From Laccaria trichodermophora (lineage: Eukaryota > Basidiomycota > Agaricomycetes > Agaricales > Hydnangiaceae): a stretch of DNA of 64,000 nucleotides. The stretch's first letter is position 1. Every line of letters starts with the position of its first letter. This document shows, in pieces, positions 34,394 through 45,100 of this stretch. The notes beneath the pieces were generated by a model that saw nothing but the letters and a program-made list of their open reading frames with translations, ran no database searches and was not told where the DNA came from. Made by a program: the position numbers and the translations under genes. The stretch lies in the NCBI GenBank assembly GCA_018417955.1, contig JACTVC010000019.1, positions 558,001-622,000 on the forward strand, given 5' to 3'.

Positions 34394-35281
34394 GGGTACG
34401 TTTCTGCACATCCACACAAAAATCATTGTCTGATTATGAAATAGAGCAAAGATGATGACTGAAGAACAAATCAAAGCATTTGACGACTTACAAGCAGATC
34501 TGATTGGCCCAGAAGAAGAAGCTACTCTTGATCCACCAACCTGTGATGAAAATGGAGTATTGAGAGGGGGAACGTGGTTTGAAAGGACTGGTGCCATTGG
34601 AATTAATGGAACTTGTTGCTATCCCATGGCATCTACAACCCAACATTCCTGTGCAATGTGGAGTCCCCACTGGTTTGGAAAATTTTTGGAGTGTATGGAT
34701 GAACAACTTAAGTTCAGAAAGAGTTTATCAAGGTACTGTTATTTTGTTCAGCTATTCCTGCTGCTTAACAGGATTTCTAGTTACACAGTGAAATTGGTGC
34801 TCTTGCAATGAAAATTTGCTTCCAAATCATGTACAAGAGCTGTACCAACGCTACACATCTGCTTCCAACATACCAAGACTGGGAGTTGAAGATAACTGTT
34901 ACTTTCAAGCCCTACAGTTGAACATTTCGCCTGCAATACCTTGGGAGAAACATTTTGGTAAGTGTCTCAGTTATTTTACTACAACTATTTATAATTCAAT
35001 GTTGTAGACACTGCTTTGGTGGGCATGGGGATCTTTGGACAAATGCAGGGCCACCGTGATGATGGAGATGATCCTGGAGGATATACCTGCATGATGTCAA
35101 ACACTAACATTCCAGAAACAGGTGGAACAGAAATGGGCAGATTTTTTGTTCTAAACAATTTTCTCTACATCAAGATGGCTCGCTTTTCTTTGGCCATATT
35201 CAATGGGCTCTACAGACATGGGGGTTCGCCAATCATCCTGGGATGTGGCATTGAGTTGAAGAAGAATCTGTATAGAATTAA
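34394..35281 (+). pseudogene. TET/JBP-like 2-oxoglutarate/Fe(II) dioxygenase, core domain
   Basis: The frame from 34452 reads MMTEEQIKAFDDLQADLIGP, then GTWFERTGAIG. After introns near 34735-34775 and 34958-35007 it reads MGIFGQMQGHRDDGDDPGG. HxD (HRD) is at 35052-35060. Further on come CMMSNTNIPE, GRFFVLNNFLYI, YRHGGSP (second histidine at 35217-35219) and LYRIN (arginine at 35274-35276), the order expected of TET/JBP dioxygenases, which oxidise 5-methyl-pyrimidines in DNA. A 1-nt frameshift near 34812 separates ALAMK from NLLPNHVQELY. At 35281 a B-type Helentron interrupts the codons for IN|AV. Known biology: this family is expanded in agarics together with KDZ transposons; no KDZ transposase is seen here. 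The assignment is by motif order and unsearched. Confidence 0.65.
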
Positions 35282-35965
35282 CTTGTGTAAGAGGCCATTG
35301 CAAGCATGGCAGAAACGAGTCCCTTTTTGCAAGGGGAATAGTAACTCACTACTCCTTTCTGCTTTTCTCTGTTTTTCTGGGTATATTTTTATCACCAACA
35401 AGTAAGTTTCCCTATTTGAATGTTGCCCTGGACCCTAAACAAAGTACCCCAGCATAATCACCATCAATCTCAAAAATGTGCCAACTGAGAGGGGGTGCTG
35501 AGGTCCTGGTAGGGCATAGTACATAGAAATCTTTATTTCTGCCAAAATAGATTACTAAGCATTCAACATGTGCAAACAGTTTAACTGTGTGTATGGTGAA
35601 ACTGTTTGTATTTGTTTTAAGTGATGTGATATCACATAGGTTCAATGACAATATATGATAGACTACAAAAGTTGGTTTGAGACTATTTATTTGTATTTAC
35701 CTACATTTATCCTCATTTCAGAATAATCTTACAAATAAAGACTGCATACTGCAAAAAAAAACCATGTCATTTGGACCAGAATTGGCAGAGCTATGTAGAA
35801 ATCTTCATATAAGCCAAAGGTAATGACTAATCGATGCTGTGTGCCAACAATTATCTGAACACCAGCACAGGTTCAGACAATCCTTGGCATGAGGACATCT
35901 TGTCCACTGGGAGTCTGGTTCACAAACAGTTTGAGGAACAATTCAGTGAATTGGCCACTGAATTC

Positions 35966-36549
35966 TAGTGTTTGAAAGTCCAGTTCAGTCTGGTTTTTTG
36001 ATGCCCAGGGGCATCAACCATAACCGCAACCAGTCTGCCTTTTCCCCAGAAGTCAAAAGACCAGACCGGACCACAAAAAGACTGCAGACTGCAGTCTTTT
36101 GCAGTCTATAGACCGGTTTCAATCTGCATCGGTTTTAACCGGTTTATGACCGGTCTTTAGGCCAATATTTTAAAATTATGAATTGGTAGATTTATTAACA
36201 TCTCTAATAGCTTCAAAATGAGCCTAAGAACGTTAAATTCCGTTAGGAATGGGTGCTTCTATAAAATAAGTCTGGTACATCTGTTATTCCCAAAAGTAAT
36301 TTATATTTTAATTCATATCTCTCTCGTTTTTTTACCAAATCATACGTTCTTGGGTGGGTTTTAAAGGGTATTTAAGGGGTTACAAAAGGCCAGTCCAAAC
36401 CGGTCAAGACTGGTTCACGTTAACCGGTTTTTTTGCGGTCTTTACATTTCAAAAATAAAAGACCATAACTGCAGGTCCAGTCTTTTGCAGTCTTGGTCTG
36501 GTCTGGTTACAGTCTTTTTCCAGTCACGAGACTGGACTTCCAAGCACTA
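35966..36549. mobile_element. hAT-type MITE (584 bp), uninterrupted copy
   Basis: It begins TAGTGTTTGAAAGTCC and ends GGACTTCCAAGCACTA. The 8-bp duplication CTGAATTC flanks it (35958-35965 and 36550-36557). The flanks match those of the copy at 9570-11367 in reverse, so both descend from one insertion into an ancestral B-type Helentron. It provides the empty sites for the two MITEs nested in that other copy. Confidence 0.9.
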
Positions 36550-36756
36550 CTGAATTCATCCTAACCAGGTAGTACTTAGTTAGCTTACATGGTCAATGCA
36601 AGCACTTCATCATTGCCATTGTGGTTAACAATAATATACATTGTTGTATCATCTCTCTCAGCTCCATCCCCCTGTCCAAGCTACTATCTGCCCTTTCTAA
36701 TCACCCTAAGGTTGTGGGCATCCTTGATGATGATGGTCCTGATTGAGCCACACTGA

Positions 36757-38045
36757 AGTCCTGAGCAGAATTTACAAGAGTGATGAATATACAACAGACA
36801 TACCTCCACACTAAGTTGACCGCTTGGCAAATGGTTTGTGGGAGCATTTGGGAGGCATGCGGGGGTATCTAAATGAATCCAGTATGCAGCAAAGTGAGCC
36901 ACATTGAGGTCCTGAGCAGAAGTCAGCATAAGGGCCAAAAACATGAAAATACAACAGGCATACCTCTACAACAGGTTGACAGATTTGCAAACGGTTTGTT
37001 GGAACATTTTCGAGGGATGTAGAGGTTTCCAGACGAGTCTAGCATGCAGCGAAACGAGCCACATTGAGGTCCTGAGCAGAAGTCAGCATAAGGGCCAAAA
37101 AAACGAAAATAGAACAGGCATACCTCCACAACAGGTTGACAAATTTGCAAACGGTTTGGTGGAGCCTTTTTTGGGCATGTAGAGGTATCCAAACGACCCC
37201 AGCATGCAGCGAAACGAGCCACATTGAGGTCCTGAGCAAAATTTACAATAAGGCCAAAAACATGAAAAGACAACAGACATACCTCTACAACGAGTTGACC
37301 GATTCGCAAACGGTTTGTTGGAGCGTTTTCGAGGCGTGTAGAGGTATCCAAACGACTCCAGCATGCAGCGAAACGAGCCACATTGAGGTCCTGAGCAAAA
37401 TTTACAGTAAGGCCAAAAAGAAGAAAACACAACAGACATACCTCTACAACGAGTTGACCGATTTGCAAACGGTTTGGTGGAGCGTTTTCGGGGTGTGTAG
37501 AGGTATCCAAATGAGTCCAGCACGCAACGAAACGAGCCACATTGAGGTCCTGAGCAGAAGTCAGCATAAGGGCCAAAAACACGAAAATAGAACAGGCATA
37601 CCTCCACAACAGGTTGACAGATTTGCAAACAGTTTGTTGGAGCGTTTTCGATGTGTGTAGAGGTTTCCAAACGAGTCTAGCATGCAGAGCAACGAGCCAC
37701 ATTGAAGTCCTGAGCAGAACTTACCATAAGGCCAAAAACACGAAAATACAATAAACATGCCTCTACAACGAGTTGACCGATTTGCAAACGGTTTGTTGGA
37801 GCGTTTTCGAGGCGTGTAGAGGTATCCAAACGAGTCCAGCATGCAGCGAAACGGGCCACATTGAGGTCCTGAGCGGAATTTACAATAAGGCCAAAAACAC
37901 GAAAACACAACAGACATACCTCTACAACAAGTTGACCGATTTGCAAACGGTTCGGTGCAGCGTTTTCGGGGCGTGTAGAGGTATCCAAAGGAGTCCAGTA
38001 CACAGCGAAACGAGCCACATTGAGGTCCTGAGCAGAATTTGACAT
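36757..38045. repeat. 158-bp tandem array (about nine units)
   Basis: CCACATTGAGGTCCTGAGCA recurs near 36900, 37060, 37220, 37380, 37538, 37698, 37858 and 38016. Each unit has AAACGGTTTG and GTAGAGGTATCCAAACGA. Reading frames across it are repeat translations open in several frames. Confidence 0.85.
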
Positions 38046-38083
38046 TCACTTGGCATGTGAAGCAAGGGAGAAAGGCATGAACA

Positions 38084-38135
38084 ATGACGCACATTCATTT
38101 CCTGATCGCATTGATGGGAAATGAATGTGCGTCAT
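38084..38135. repeat. Hairpin unit in the B-type Helentron at 35282-38921
   Basis: ATGACGCACATTCATTTCC pairs with GGAAATGAATGTGCGTCAT around TGATCGCATTGATG. It is the counterpart of 8622-8673. Confidence 0.8.
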
Positions 38136-38921
38136 CCAAAGGCATGAGAAGGGATGAGAATCTGAGATCGTTGATGGGATCTTGGACTTTCCTCGCCTTG
38201 GAAAATCTTTATGGTTCTTTGTGAGATCTTTAGGGCAGACCCTTCGCATCAGATTGTGTCTTTTTTCCGCTGGCCGTTTCTTCTTTCTCCCCCCACACAC
38301 AGAGACTTTAACCTTTATATCATAATGAGTGATGTCAGATCTTGTGTATATCATCAACTAAACATGCAAATTAGACGCTAACTGTCCATCTGCTGGACAA
38401 AAGCAAGTACATGAGTAGGAACCGCTAAAACCTAGGTTGTGCCAACCTATCATGGTTCGTTTCCTGAGTCTTCTTGGGGTTGTTCAGATACCAACTTCAT
38501 GCTCACTTTTGTCACCACACACAACACACTTAAGGATGCCATGTAAAGCACTGGCCCACACCCACAAGTGAAGAATCAGTCATGGGAATGTGGACCATCA
38601 TCTTCCTTGTTGATTCAAAATGATACAAGGTTTTGGGTATAGGTGTCGTGTATATAAAGTGCCTTTAACCGGTGATGACCATTTTGAGCAAGAATCCGCG
38701 CCATCACCAGACAGTTCACACGGTCAGTAAAACATTGTAGTGTTGACTACAAAAATGCTAACAGAAGACTACAAACCCTGGACAAAGACTACAAAATCCT
38801 TGACCATGGGAAACCATCAATTTTCGTGGGAGAAAGGCTAAATTCTGCGTTAGAATGCTGAAAAAATCCTTGAGATCCAGGGTAATAAACGAGTCTCTTC
38901 GTAAACTCAGAGGACTCGTAA

Positions 38922-39039
38922 TGCTGTTCTGTACTCACCCTGTTTCATGCTTTCTGGAGCTGGTCAATACTCTATCAGGTTTGCCAGTATGTTTGGACAA
39001 CTGTTCAAATTGTCAACAGAGGCGACATCATTGCTGTGA
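38922..39039 (+). pseudogene. TET/JBP-like dioxygenase, C-terminal end
   Basis: The frame interrupted at 35281 resumes directly as AVLYSPCFMLSGAGQYSIRF and ends at TGA 39037-39039 after STEATSLL. The match of YRIN|AVLYSP to the family pattern of an arginine followed by a hydrophobic strand and YSP/YPP supports the join. Confidence 0.6.
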
Positions 39040-39260
39040 GTAACAAACATTAATATCTGTCACAGAAATCTCGCTCCAATAAAGGGGAGATAACAAGGGA
39101 AGCCAACTTTGTTCAGGATGGTTTGGTCCTTATGGAGAATAAATCATTATTCAACTTTGTGGTGCGGGGCCTGCTCCAAATATCTGCCTATATTGTTCAT
39201 CAGCTTCCATTGTCAATGGGGATACGAATAGACCAGGCGAAATTTACATCTTCATTTACC

Positions 39261-42200
39261 ATGCAAGATACTACAAAAACTATACCCACTGAACCTTGGC
39301 CTGAAGCACCAGATGGTTCAGTCTCTGATCCTGTTTTACCTGGGGAGGTCAATGAGGACCAGATGGATCCATCGGTCAAAGCTGCATATATCCGCAAAAA
39401 GATCCACATGGATTGGATTGACCACAAGGCCAACATGGCCAAGTTTATACCATCCCAGTATGGCCATGTCAAGGACTACACAGATATGACAAACCGAGAT
39501 ACAAAATGTGAGTGTCTTACCATATATATTTCACACTTATTCATAGTCGCAGATGTGGGTGGGGGCTCCAGTAAGAAAAACAAGAATGAGGGTCAAAACC
39601 GAGAGCGAGAGCTTCAACGTAAATGGTTCTTCTTATTTATTTAACAAGTTTACTGAGATACTATAGGTATTGGTGCAAGGCTAGCAAGAAAAAAACGAAT
39701 TGATGGGATCACAATTGACAGCATGAGTTTATTGCATCAACATCTTCATCAAGGTAAGTAGTGAGAGGGTAAAGTTTAATGTACCCCATCAGTTGATGAG
39801 ATGTAATGTTAGAGACAGTCACATGACGAAAGCTGGAAGCTCAAAGCACTCATGCACAATCATCAAACTGGGAGAAGAATGGCCGAAGCACCAGAAAGAG
39901 AAAATGTACCAAATACTCTTCTGGAGGAGAAGGTTGGGTCAGTCAAATCAGACTAAAGGGTGGCTAACAATAGATCTTTCAGACAGTCAAGATGGGAATG
40001 AAGATCAAAATTATCAGATGGATTTGGACTCACCTAAAGCAAATGCATCTTCTGCTGATTATAATGGTTAGTATATTAAATACAACTAAACTCTTATCTG
40101 ATTTGTTTTTTTACAGATGATGAGTTAGAGGATGAAGTGCCCTGGGATCTAGATTATGAAGGGTCTGGGGTTGATGAGGAGGCCTTGGATGATGAAGAAC
40201 CCATGGATGATGAAGAACCCTTGGATGATGAAGAACCCTTGGATGATGAAGGACGCTCTCAAGATAAGTACACATACGATAGCGAAGGAGAAAGTGAGAT
40301 AGACTTGGATAGTGAAGATGATGGACTAACAGGTAACACTGTCTACTGACTCTCATGAGAGAAGAATACTAAGAGATTACAGAACATATCAGTCCCTTGG
40401 ATGACTTCTTGGGTGCTATTGACATCAATGCAATTGCCATCTGCACTGACCATTTCCTGGGATCTCTTGCTTCATTACGTTTGGAAGAACAAGTAAACCG
40501 AATGGCATTGATGGCCAACTCTATCAGTATAGAATGCACTGTTCGAAAATTAAGCGACTCTCTATGGGCTTCAGACCATCCCCAAAACATTGCAAAAATA
40601 TGGCCAAAACATGCTCTTCTCTTGAATTCCACTCACCTTTCAACCATGGAGCTCTATACCTACAGATTGACTTATATGACAGGCATTTCAGCACCTTACA
40701 CTTGGGTTCAGACCATAGTCCAGGAGGCAATTGATACCGAGCCTTCGGTGAATCTAATTTCCACACCAGCAGGCTACGAACCTACTTGGGTGCATAGGCT
40801 GGTCAAAGATCTCAATGGATTTTACACCAGCGGGACACACTCTAGCAAGGTCATACCCTTCTCTTCCAGCAAATACCTCCCTCATCTAGAGGAGGCTGTA
40901 ACACACAATCACAAAGTCAGATGCTTGGTATACGATGCCAACACTCAAAGAGAGCAACTAGCAACTGCAGCTGTGGATATTATTTGTGCATGGCCGCAAG
41001 TTCCAGTGACCCAAAAAGCGATTGCTCAGTGGATGTTCATTGCTACTATTAGGAAGGCTATCAAGCAACACTCCATTTTTTTGCTGGAGCCTGTTTGGAC
41101 TGCATTTCAAAGCCCACTTCTCACATTGCAGGGCAACAATCAAGGATACAATAATCGTACTGAAAAGCATCCAATATGGTCAGAGTTTGAACTTCGTTTG
41201 AAACAGCATCCATTAGCAACCCCGCATTCCTGGCTCTCAGAGAAGTTGGACTTTCTGCACAGTGTTGTTATGGATTGGTTCTCTGAGAGCCAGATTGATA
41301 CCAAGGCTATCGAGAAGGCACAACTCAAATTTACCCAGGCACGATCTGAAATAAAACTCATAGAAGCCAAGAAGTCAACCAAGTCCAAAACATCTAACAT
41401 GGACATGGCATCCCTTCCCCAGTCAAAAGACGACAGAAGAATGATATTTGTTGACTTTCTGAGGTGAGGAATGCCACTGCTCACGGATGGAGTCTCTGCA
41501 CATGTGGACAGTTCCAACAAATTTCTCCGAACAATAGCAAGGACACCGGATAAATTTATGCCATACAGGGAACATGCTCCCACCCGTATTCGTTCACGAA
41601 ATATGATATACGATGATCCAGAATGGCTCAGGATGTCAATCGGCTTTTGGAACGTCTTATGCTTCCGTGGAGTTTTCTACGGCTTGCCGTTTGCTCAGGA
41701 TGATGGACGTCACTTTGAGAATCTGGATGATTGGAATGCCTTCAAAGAAAACAAAGCAGAAAGCCATTTCGTCATCAAATCTGCTTATGGGTCTTTGCAA
41801 GGCAATCAAAGCATTGATCGTGTTCCAGGATACTGGGAAAAGAGACATTTATGGGAACCCCTGATCAATAAGAAGGATCTGAGTCTCACCGAGGTCTATA
41901 AGTTCTTGCTTCAGTCTTCAGTCAATGGTGGAAGGTCTGAAAAAAAGAAAGGAACAAAGGGTGGCAACAAACCAACTCCAAAGGTGTTTGTCAATATAGG
42001 CTCTCTAACAGCCATTTTTATTATAGGAGATCTGGTCTATGCAGGTGTATTGCCCATGCCTTCTCCTCTTGAATGGGGTGAATTCATTGAAAAGGTGTCG
42101 AAGGGCGCATTGGATGCTATAACCATGCTTGGGCTAATTGATGAGGACACAACAGTGCCACAGGCATTTGTGGAACTTGATGAGTTTGTCAACCGTGTGT

Positions 42201-42295
42201 TGACTGCAGAAGAAAAGGCTGCCATGACATATGATGTCTTGACCAGTGAACATGGTCTTTGTAAGTATAAACGGTTATACAGTAGAAAACTATAA
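39261..42295 (+). pseudogene. Unrecognised multi-exon protein (about 900 residues) with one in-frame TGA
   Basis: The start ATG is at 39261-39263 (MQDTTKTIPTEPWPEAPDG). Exons are separated by short GT..AG introns near 39508-39551, 39620-39666, 39754-39792, 40068-40116 and 40332-40381. An acidic stretch repeats DDEEPLDDEEPLDDE (about 40190-40250). The long last exon reads from DFLGAIDINAIAICTDHFLG to GLCKYKRLYS. A single TGA at 41465-41467 (FLR stop GMPLLTDG) splits it, with the same frame open on both sides. Residues around VNIGSLTAIFIIGDLVYAGV may form a hydrophobic helix. A donor GTAAGT at 42261 suggests the gene once continued. I recognise no domain; I do not assign a function. Codon use looks like the other host genes. 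Confidence 0.5.
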
Positions 42296-42665
42296 CTTAG
42301 CAGTTTATTACTACTACTTGTTACAAATGTTACAAAAGGATATCCACTGTCTACGTCTATGAGATATTAAGGTAACCTAATAAGTCATCATATACAATAT
42401 AGCTAGAGCATTAAGCATAATTAGCTGGGTGTAAATCTTGCAATTAAATTAGGCATATCATCTGCATGAAGCAGATGTAGATATCTGACCCAACCACACT
42501 CAACGTTGCTAATTTAGTTGAAGCCCAGAAATTTATTGAGCCAATTTAGAAAAACACATCAACAATATACGGTAGTTAAGTACCAGTATTTAAAGAATTT
42601 GAGGTAGTTGAATACAATATGTAGGGGGATACGAAGCAAAGTAAATGGAAAGCAAGCACATAATT
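42296..42665. other. Convergent intergenic region
   Basis: About 370 A/T-rich bases lie between the 3' ends of a plus- and a minus-strand gene. I see no repeat, RNA gene or clear terminator. Confidence 0.4.
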
Positions 42666-44449
42666 CTACTCCATAGCCTCCATCATTCTGAACACTGGGT
42701 CATCGTGAAAGAGACTGAGAAAAGTAGGGCTACCTGAAATGTGATGTTGAGCAAGGATAAGAATGAAGATAATGATAGACTTGCAAAGTGGTTTCACTAG
42801 CAGCCAGCACTGCAACCCAAAGCACATTCATTGACAAAGACACATCGTTGGGATTTGCCTTGGAGTTATAGGAACCAACGGTATATCCAATGAGGGCTAT
42901 GGAACCTGTGGGGACTTGATGATTGAATAGGGGAAGGTCCTTTTCAATGGTTCCAAGGCCAGATGGCATCTTGATCTGCTTGGTTCGAGCATCTAGAATG
43001 GGGACTGAAAGGCATTGATTGTCAGCAATATAAACCAAAATCATGTCATATTTTTTCTTTACCTATGTCATGAGGGCTCAGAGACGAATATCAAAATTTA
43101 CGGTTTGGCGTATTGTTCGACATGGTAGCTTTGCTGCGGACAGTCGCAAATCCTTTGACAGGAGAAGAGCCTGAATTTGGCTCTAGTAGATTGGATAAGT
43201 AATGCAGACATGAAGACAGGAAATGCTTACCTGCTGCACGCGTCACAAAGGTCAGGGTGCTATCTGCAAGCTGAACTCTCACAGACTCTCTCTTAAAAGT
43301 CATGCATAAAACAGCAACCATACGCTCATACTCATAAGCAAGAAGCTTTGCAGTGACAAATTTGACCTCTTTGTCTCTGTGTTGACGAGGTGAAATGAGC
43401 TGGTCATCAACAATGATTCCAAGCATAACACACAAGGCAGGTGCCTTGCGGTCCTGTATGAACATGAGAGGCCCACCCTTTGTTTGACCAGCTGTCTTCT
43501 TGGCAATGAGAAGTGATGGATCAATGCGAGAAAGGTTGACAATATTGGATGTATAGTCCTTCTCGAACACAACCAATCCTTTGATGTACCTGTAAATCAG
43601 ATGCAAATATGAGTCTCTCAGTTAGAGAAAATTTAAAAGAAAACATACTTCAGATTGATATTGGGGTAGACGCCTCCAATGCTAGAGAAGAGGATCATCC
43701 CATTTCCATCGTCATCTTCTTGGTTGTTGTTGTCCTTCCATGATATAAATTTCAAGCCACTAGATGTATAAGGTTCAAGTAAGATGTATGAAAACACATT
43801 ATACTTATTGATAACTTGCCTAGGCAGCTTGGTCAACTTCTTATATGTCTCCTTAAGAAGAGGGTCAACAAGATCAGAAGAGGCAACTCCACATTTAGAT
43901 AACTTTGGATAACTTGTGTTGCAAATAGGACAAAGTTCAAGTAAAAGAATAGAAATAATTGCCTAGGGGAAGGATCACAATTAATGTCTTCTAAATAAAC
44001 AGTCTTTTTGCTGATAATGGGTTAAAATGGGTTGAAAGTAATAAAAAAAATCAATAAAGCACAAACCTGTCATCTGTCTTGTCACCATCAGACATCCTTG
44101 TCAAAGACATCTGGAGCAGTTTTCTTTTTCTTTGACTTTTCAATGCTCACTTTTGTCTTCAACCTGATTAAAATTGAACATGGGCACTGAATAACTTCAA
44201 AAAATAAGTCAAGCTTACACAGAAGTGTTGAAGATCACTTGACAACCCTTATTTCTAAGGTGAAAAGCAAATGAAGTTAAATCTGGTTGCAATCTAACAG
44301 AAAAAAACCCACTTTTTTCCTGTTGGCGTTGGAGAATCATGACTGGATTCGCTAAACAACATAAGGTTATGAGATTGCCACTCAGAAATAGCATGGAAAA
44401 TTACCTTGGGTCATTGTCACTGACTACAGATTCCAGTTCATTATCATTG
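42666..44449 (-). pseudogene. Unrecognised multi-exon gene, 5' part cut off by the autonomous Helentron
   Basis: The stop TAG is at 42666-42668, after SLFHDDPVFRMMEAME. Going upstream on the minus strand, exons encode VPILDARTKQIKMPSGLG with LPLFNHQVPTGSIALIGYTV, then SGSSPVKGFATVRSKATM, then YIKGLVVFEKDYTSNIVNLS with TAGQTKGGPLMFIQDRKAPA, then a segment with CPICNTSYPKLSKC (four cysteines, possibly zinc-binding) and LTKLPRQVINKYNVFSYILL. The most upstream coding bits are DNELESVVSDNDP and SSHDSPTPTGKK. The coding sequence runs into the 5' end of the Helentron at 44449/44450. The protein resembles a multicopy agaric family of unknown role, and I do not assign a function. Confidence 0.45.
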
Positions 44450-44514
44450 TTATGAGTCCCGAGTTTACGAGTAAGACTCATTCTTTATCAGCTGAGGACT
44501 TAGGCAAATTTTTC

Positions 44515-44548
44515 ATTGATTCATTGATTCATTGATTCATTGATTTAC
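44515..44548. repeat. (ATTGATTC)n microsatellite
   Basis: ATTGATTC repeats four times near the 5' end of the Helentron. The derivative at 51770 has two copies at the same place, so it is a shared but length-variable feature. Confidence 0.7.
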
Positions 44549-44559
44549 CTTTCATCACC

Positions 44560-45100
44560 GCAGGAACCTTTTCTCTTAAGCAGAAAAGCAGCCATAAAAT
44601 CAGCAAAAATGGCAAATAAATTGGCAAAAAATGTGTAGAAAATCAGCATATTGCTTAGTAGGTTGGAGAGGCTGTGTTCAGCATTCAGGGTCCATATCCA
44701 AATATAGAAAGCTGTCTGAAAAATGGAAACAGATAGTGAAAAATAAGCATGGTATTCACCATTGCCATGATCATGCCTTAAGGGGGCTGTGTTTAGGGTT
44801 CAGGGTCCATCTCTAAAAATAGAACAAAGCCAGAATGAATGTGTAACATGATTACAAAATATGCCAAGAAAGGGAAGAAAAATAGGAATGATATTTGCTG
44901 TTGTTGTGATGTTGATGGGGCTGTGTTTAGGGTCCATATCTAAATATAGACAGAGGAAAAAAAAATCAGAGAAAATAGCTGGAAAATGAGGAAAAAGTGA
45001 AGAAACTTGTAGACAATAATTTAGCTTTATTTGGGCAGATTCCCATATTTGGAAGTGTATCCTGGACCCTGAATACAGCCTCTCCAATAGTATAGCAATA
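44560..45100. repeat. About 125-bp unit array in the Helentron 5' region
   Basis: AGGCTGTGTTCAGCATTCAG, GGGTCCATATCTAAATATAG and CAGAAAATCAG recur with spacing near 125 bp. It is the reverse of the unit filling 4740-7000 and is shared with 51880-52300. Confidence 0.7.

Larger units (their letters stand above)
35282..38921 (-). mobile_element. B-type Helentron-like element in the dioxygenase gene
   Basis: On the plus strand it runs from CTTGTGTAAGAGGCCATTGC (complement of the 3' end with its hairpin) at 35282 to GGACTCGTAA (complement of 5' TTACGAGTCC) at 38921. Subterminal ACGAGTCCC at about 35317 complements the 5' terminal motif. Deleting it joins LYRIN to AVLYSPCFML without gain or loss of a base, so there is no target duplication. 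It holds a 584-bp hAT MITE, about nine 158-bp tandem units, one 52-bp hairpin unit and a relic A-type 3' end (GGCCCACACCCACAAG near 38565). No transposase is encoded. Confidence 0.8.

Noticed and set aside
36923..38094. Several 120-260 residue frames with repeated FCSGPQCGSF and SAQDLNVARF motifs
   Set aside because: These are frame translations of the 158-bp tandem array. Copies in three frames and on both strands look equally protein-like, which argues against coding.
7836..38921. A single giant composite transposon with 4-kb inverted ends (7836-12051 and 35282-38921)
   Set aside because: Each end element has its own complete 5' and 3' termini, each interrupts a different locus in its own way, and the host genes between them continue outside, so two independent insertions explain it better.
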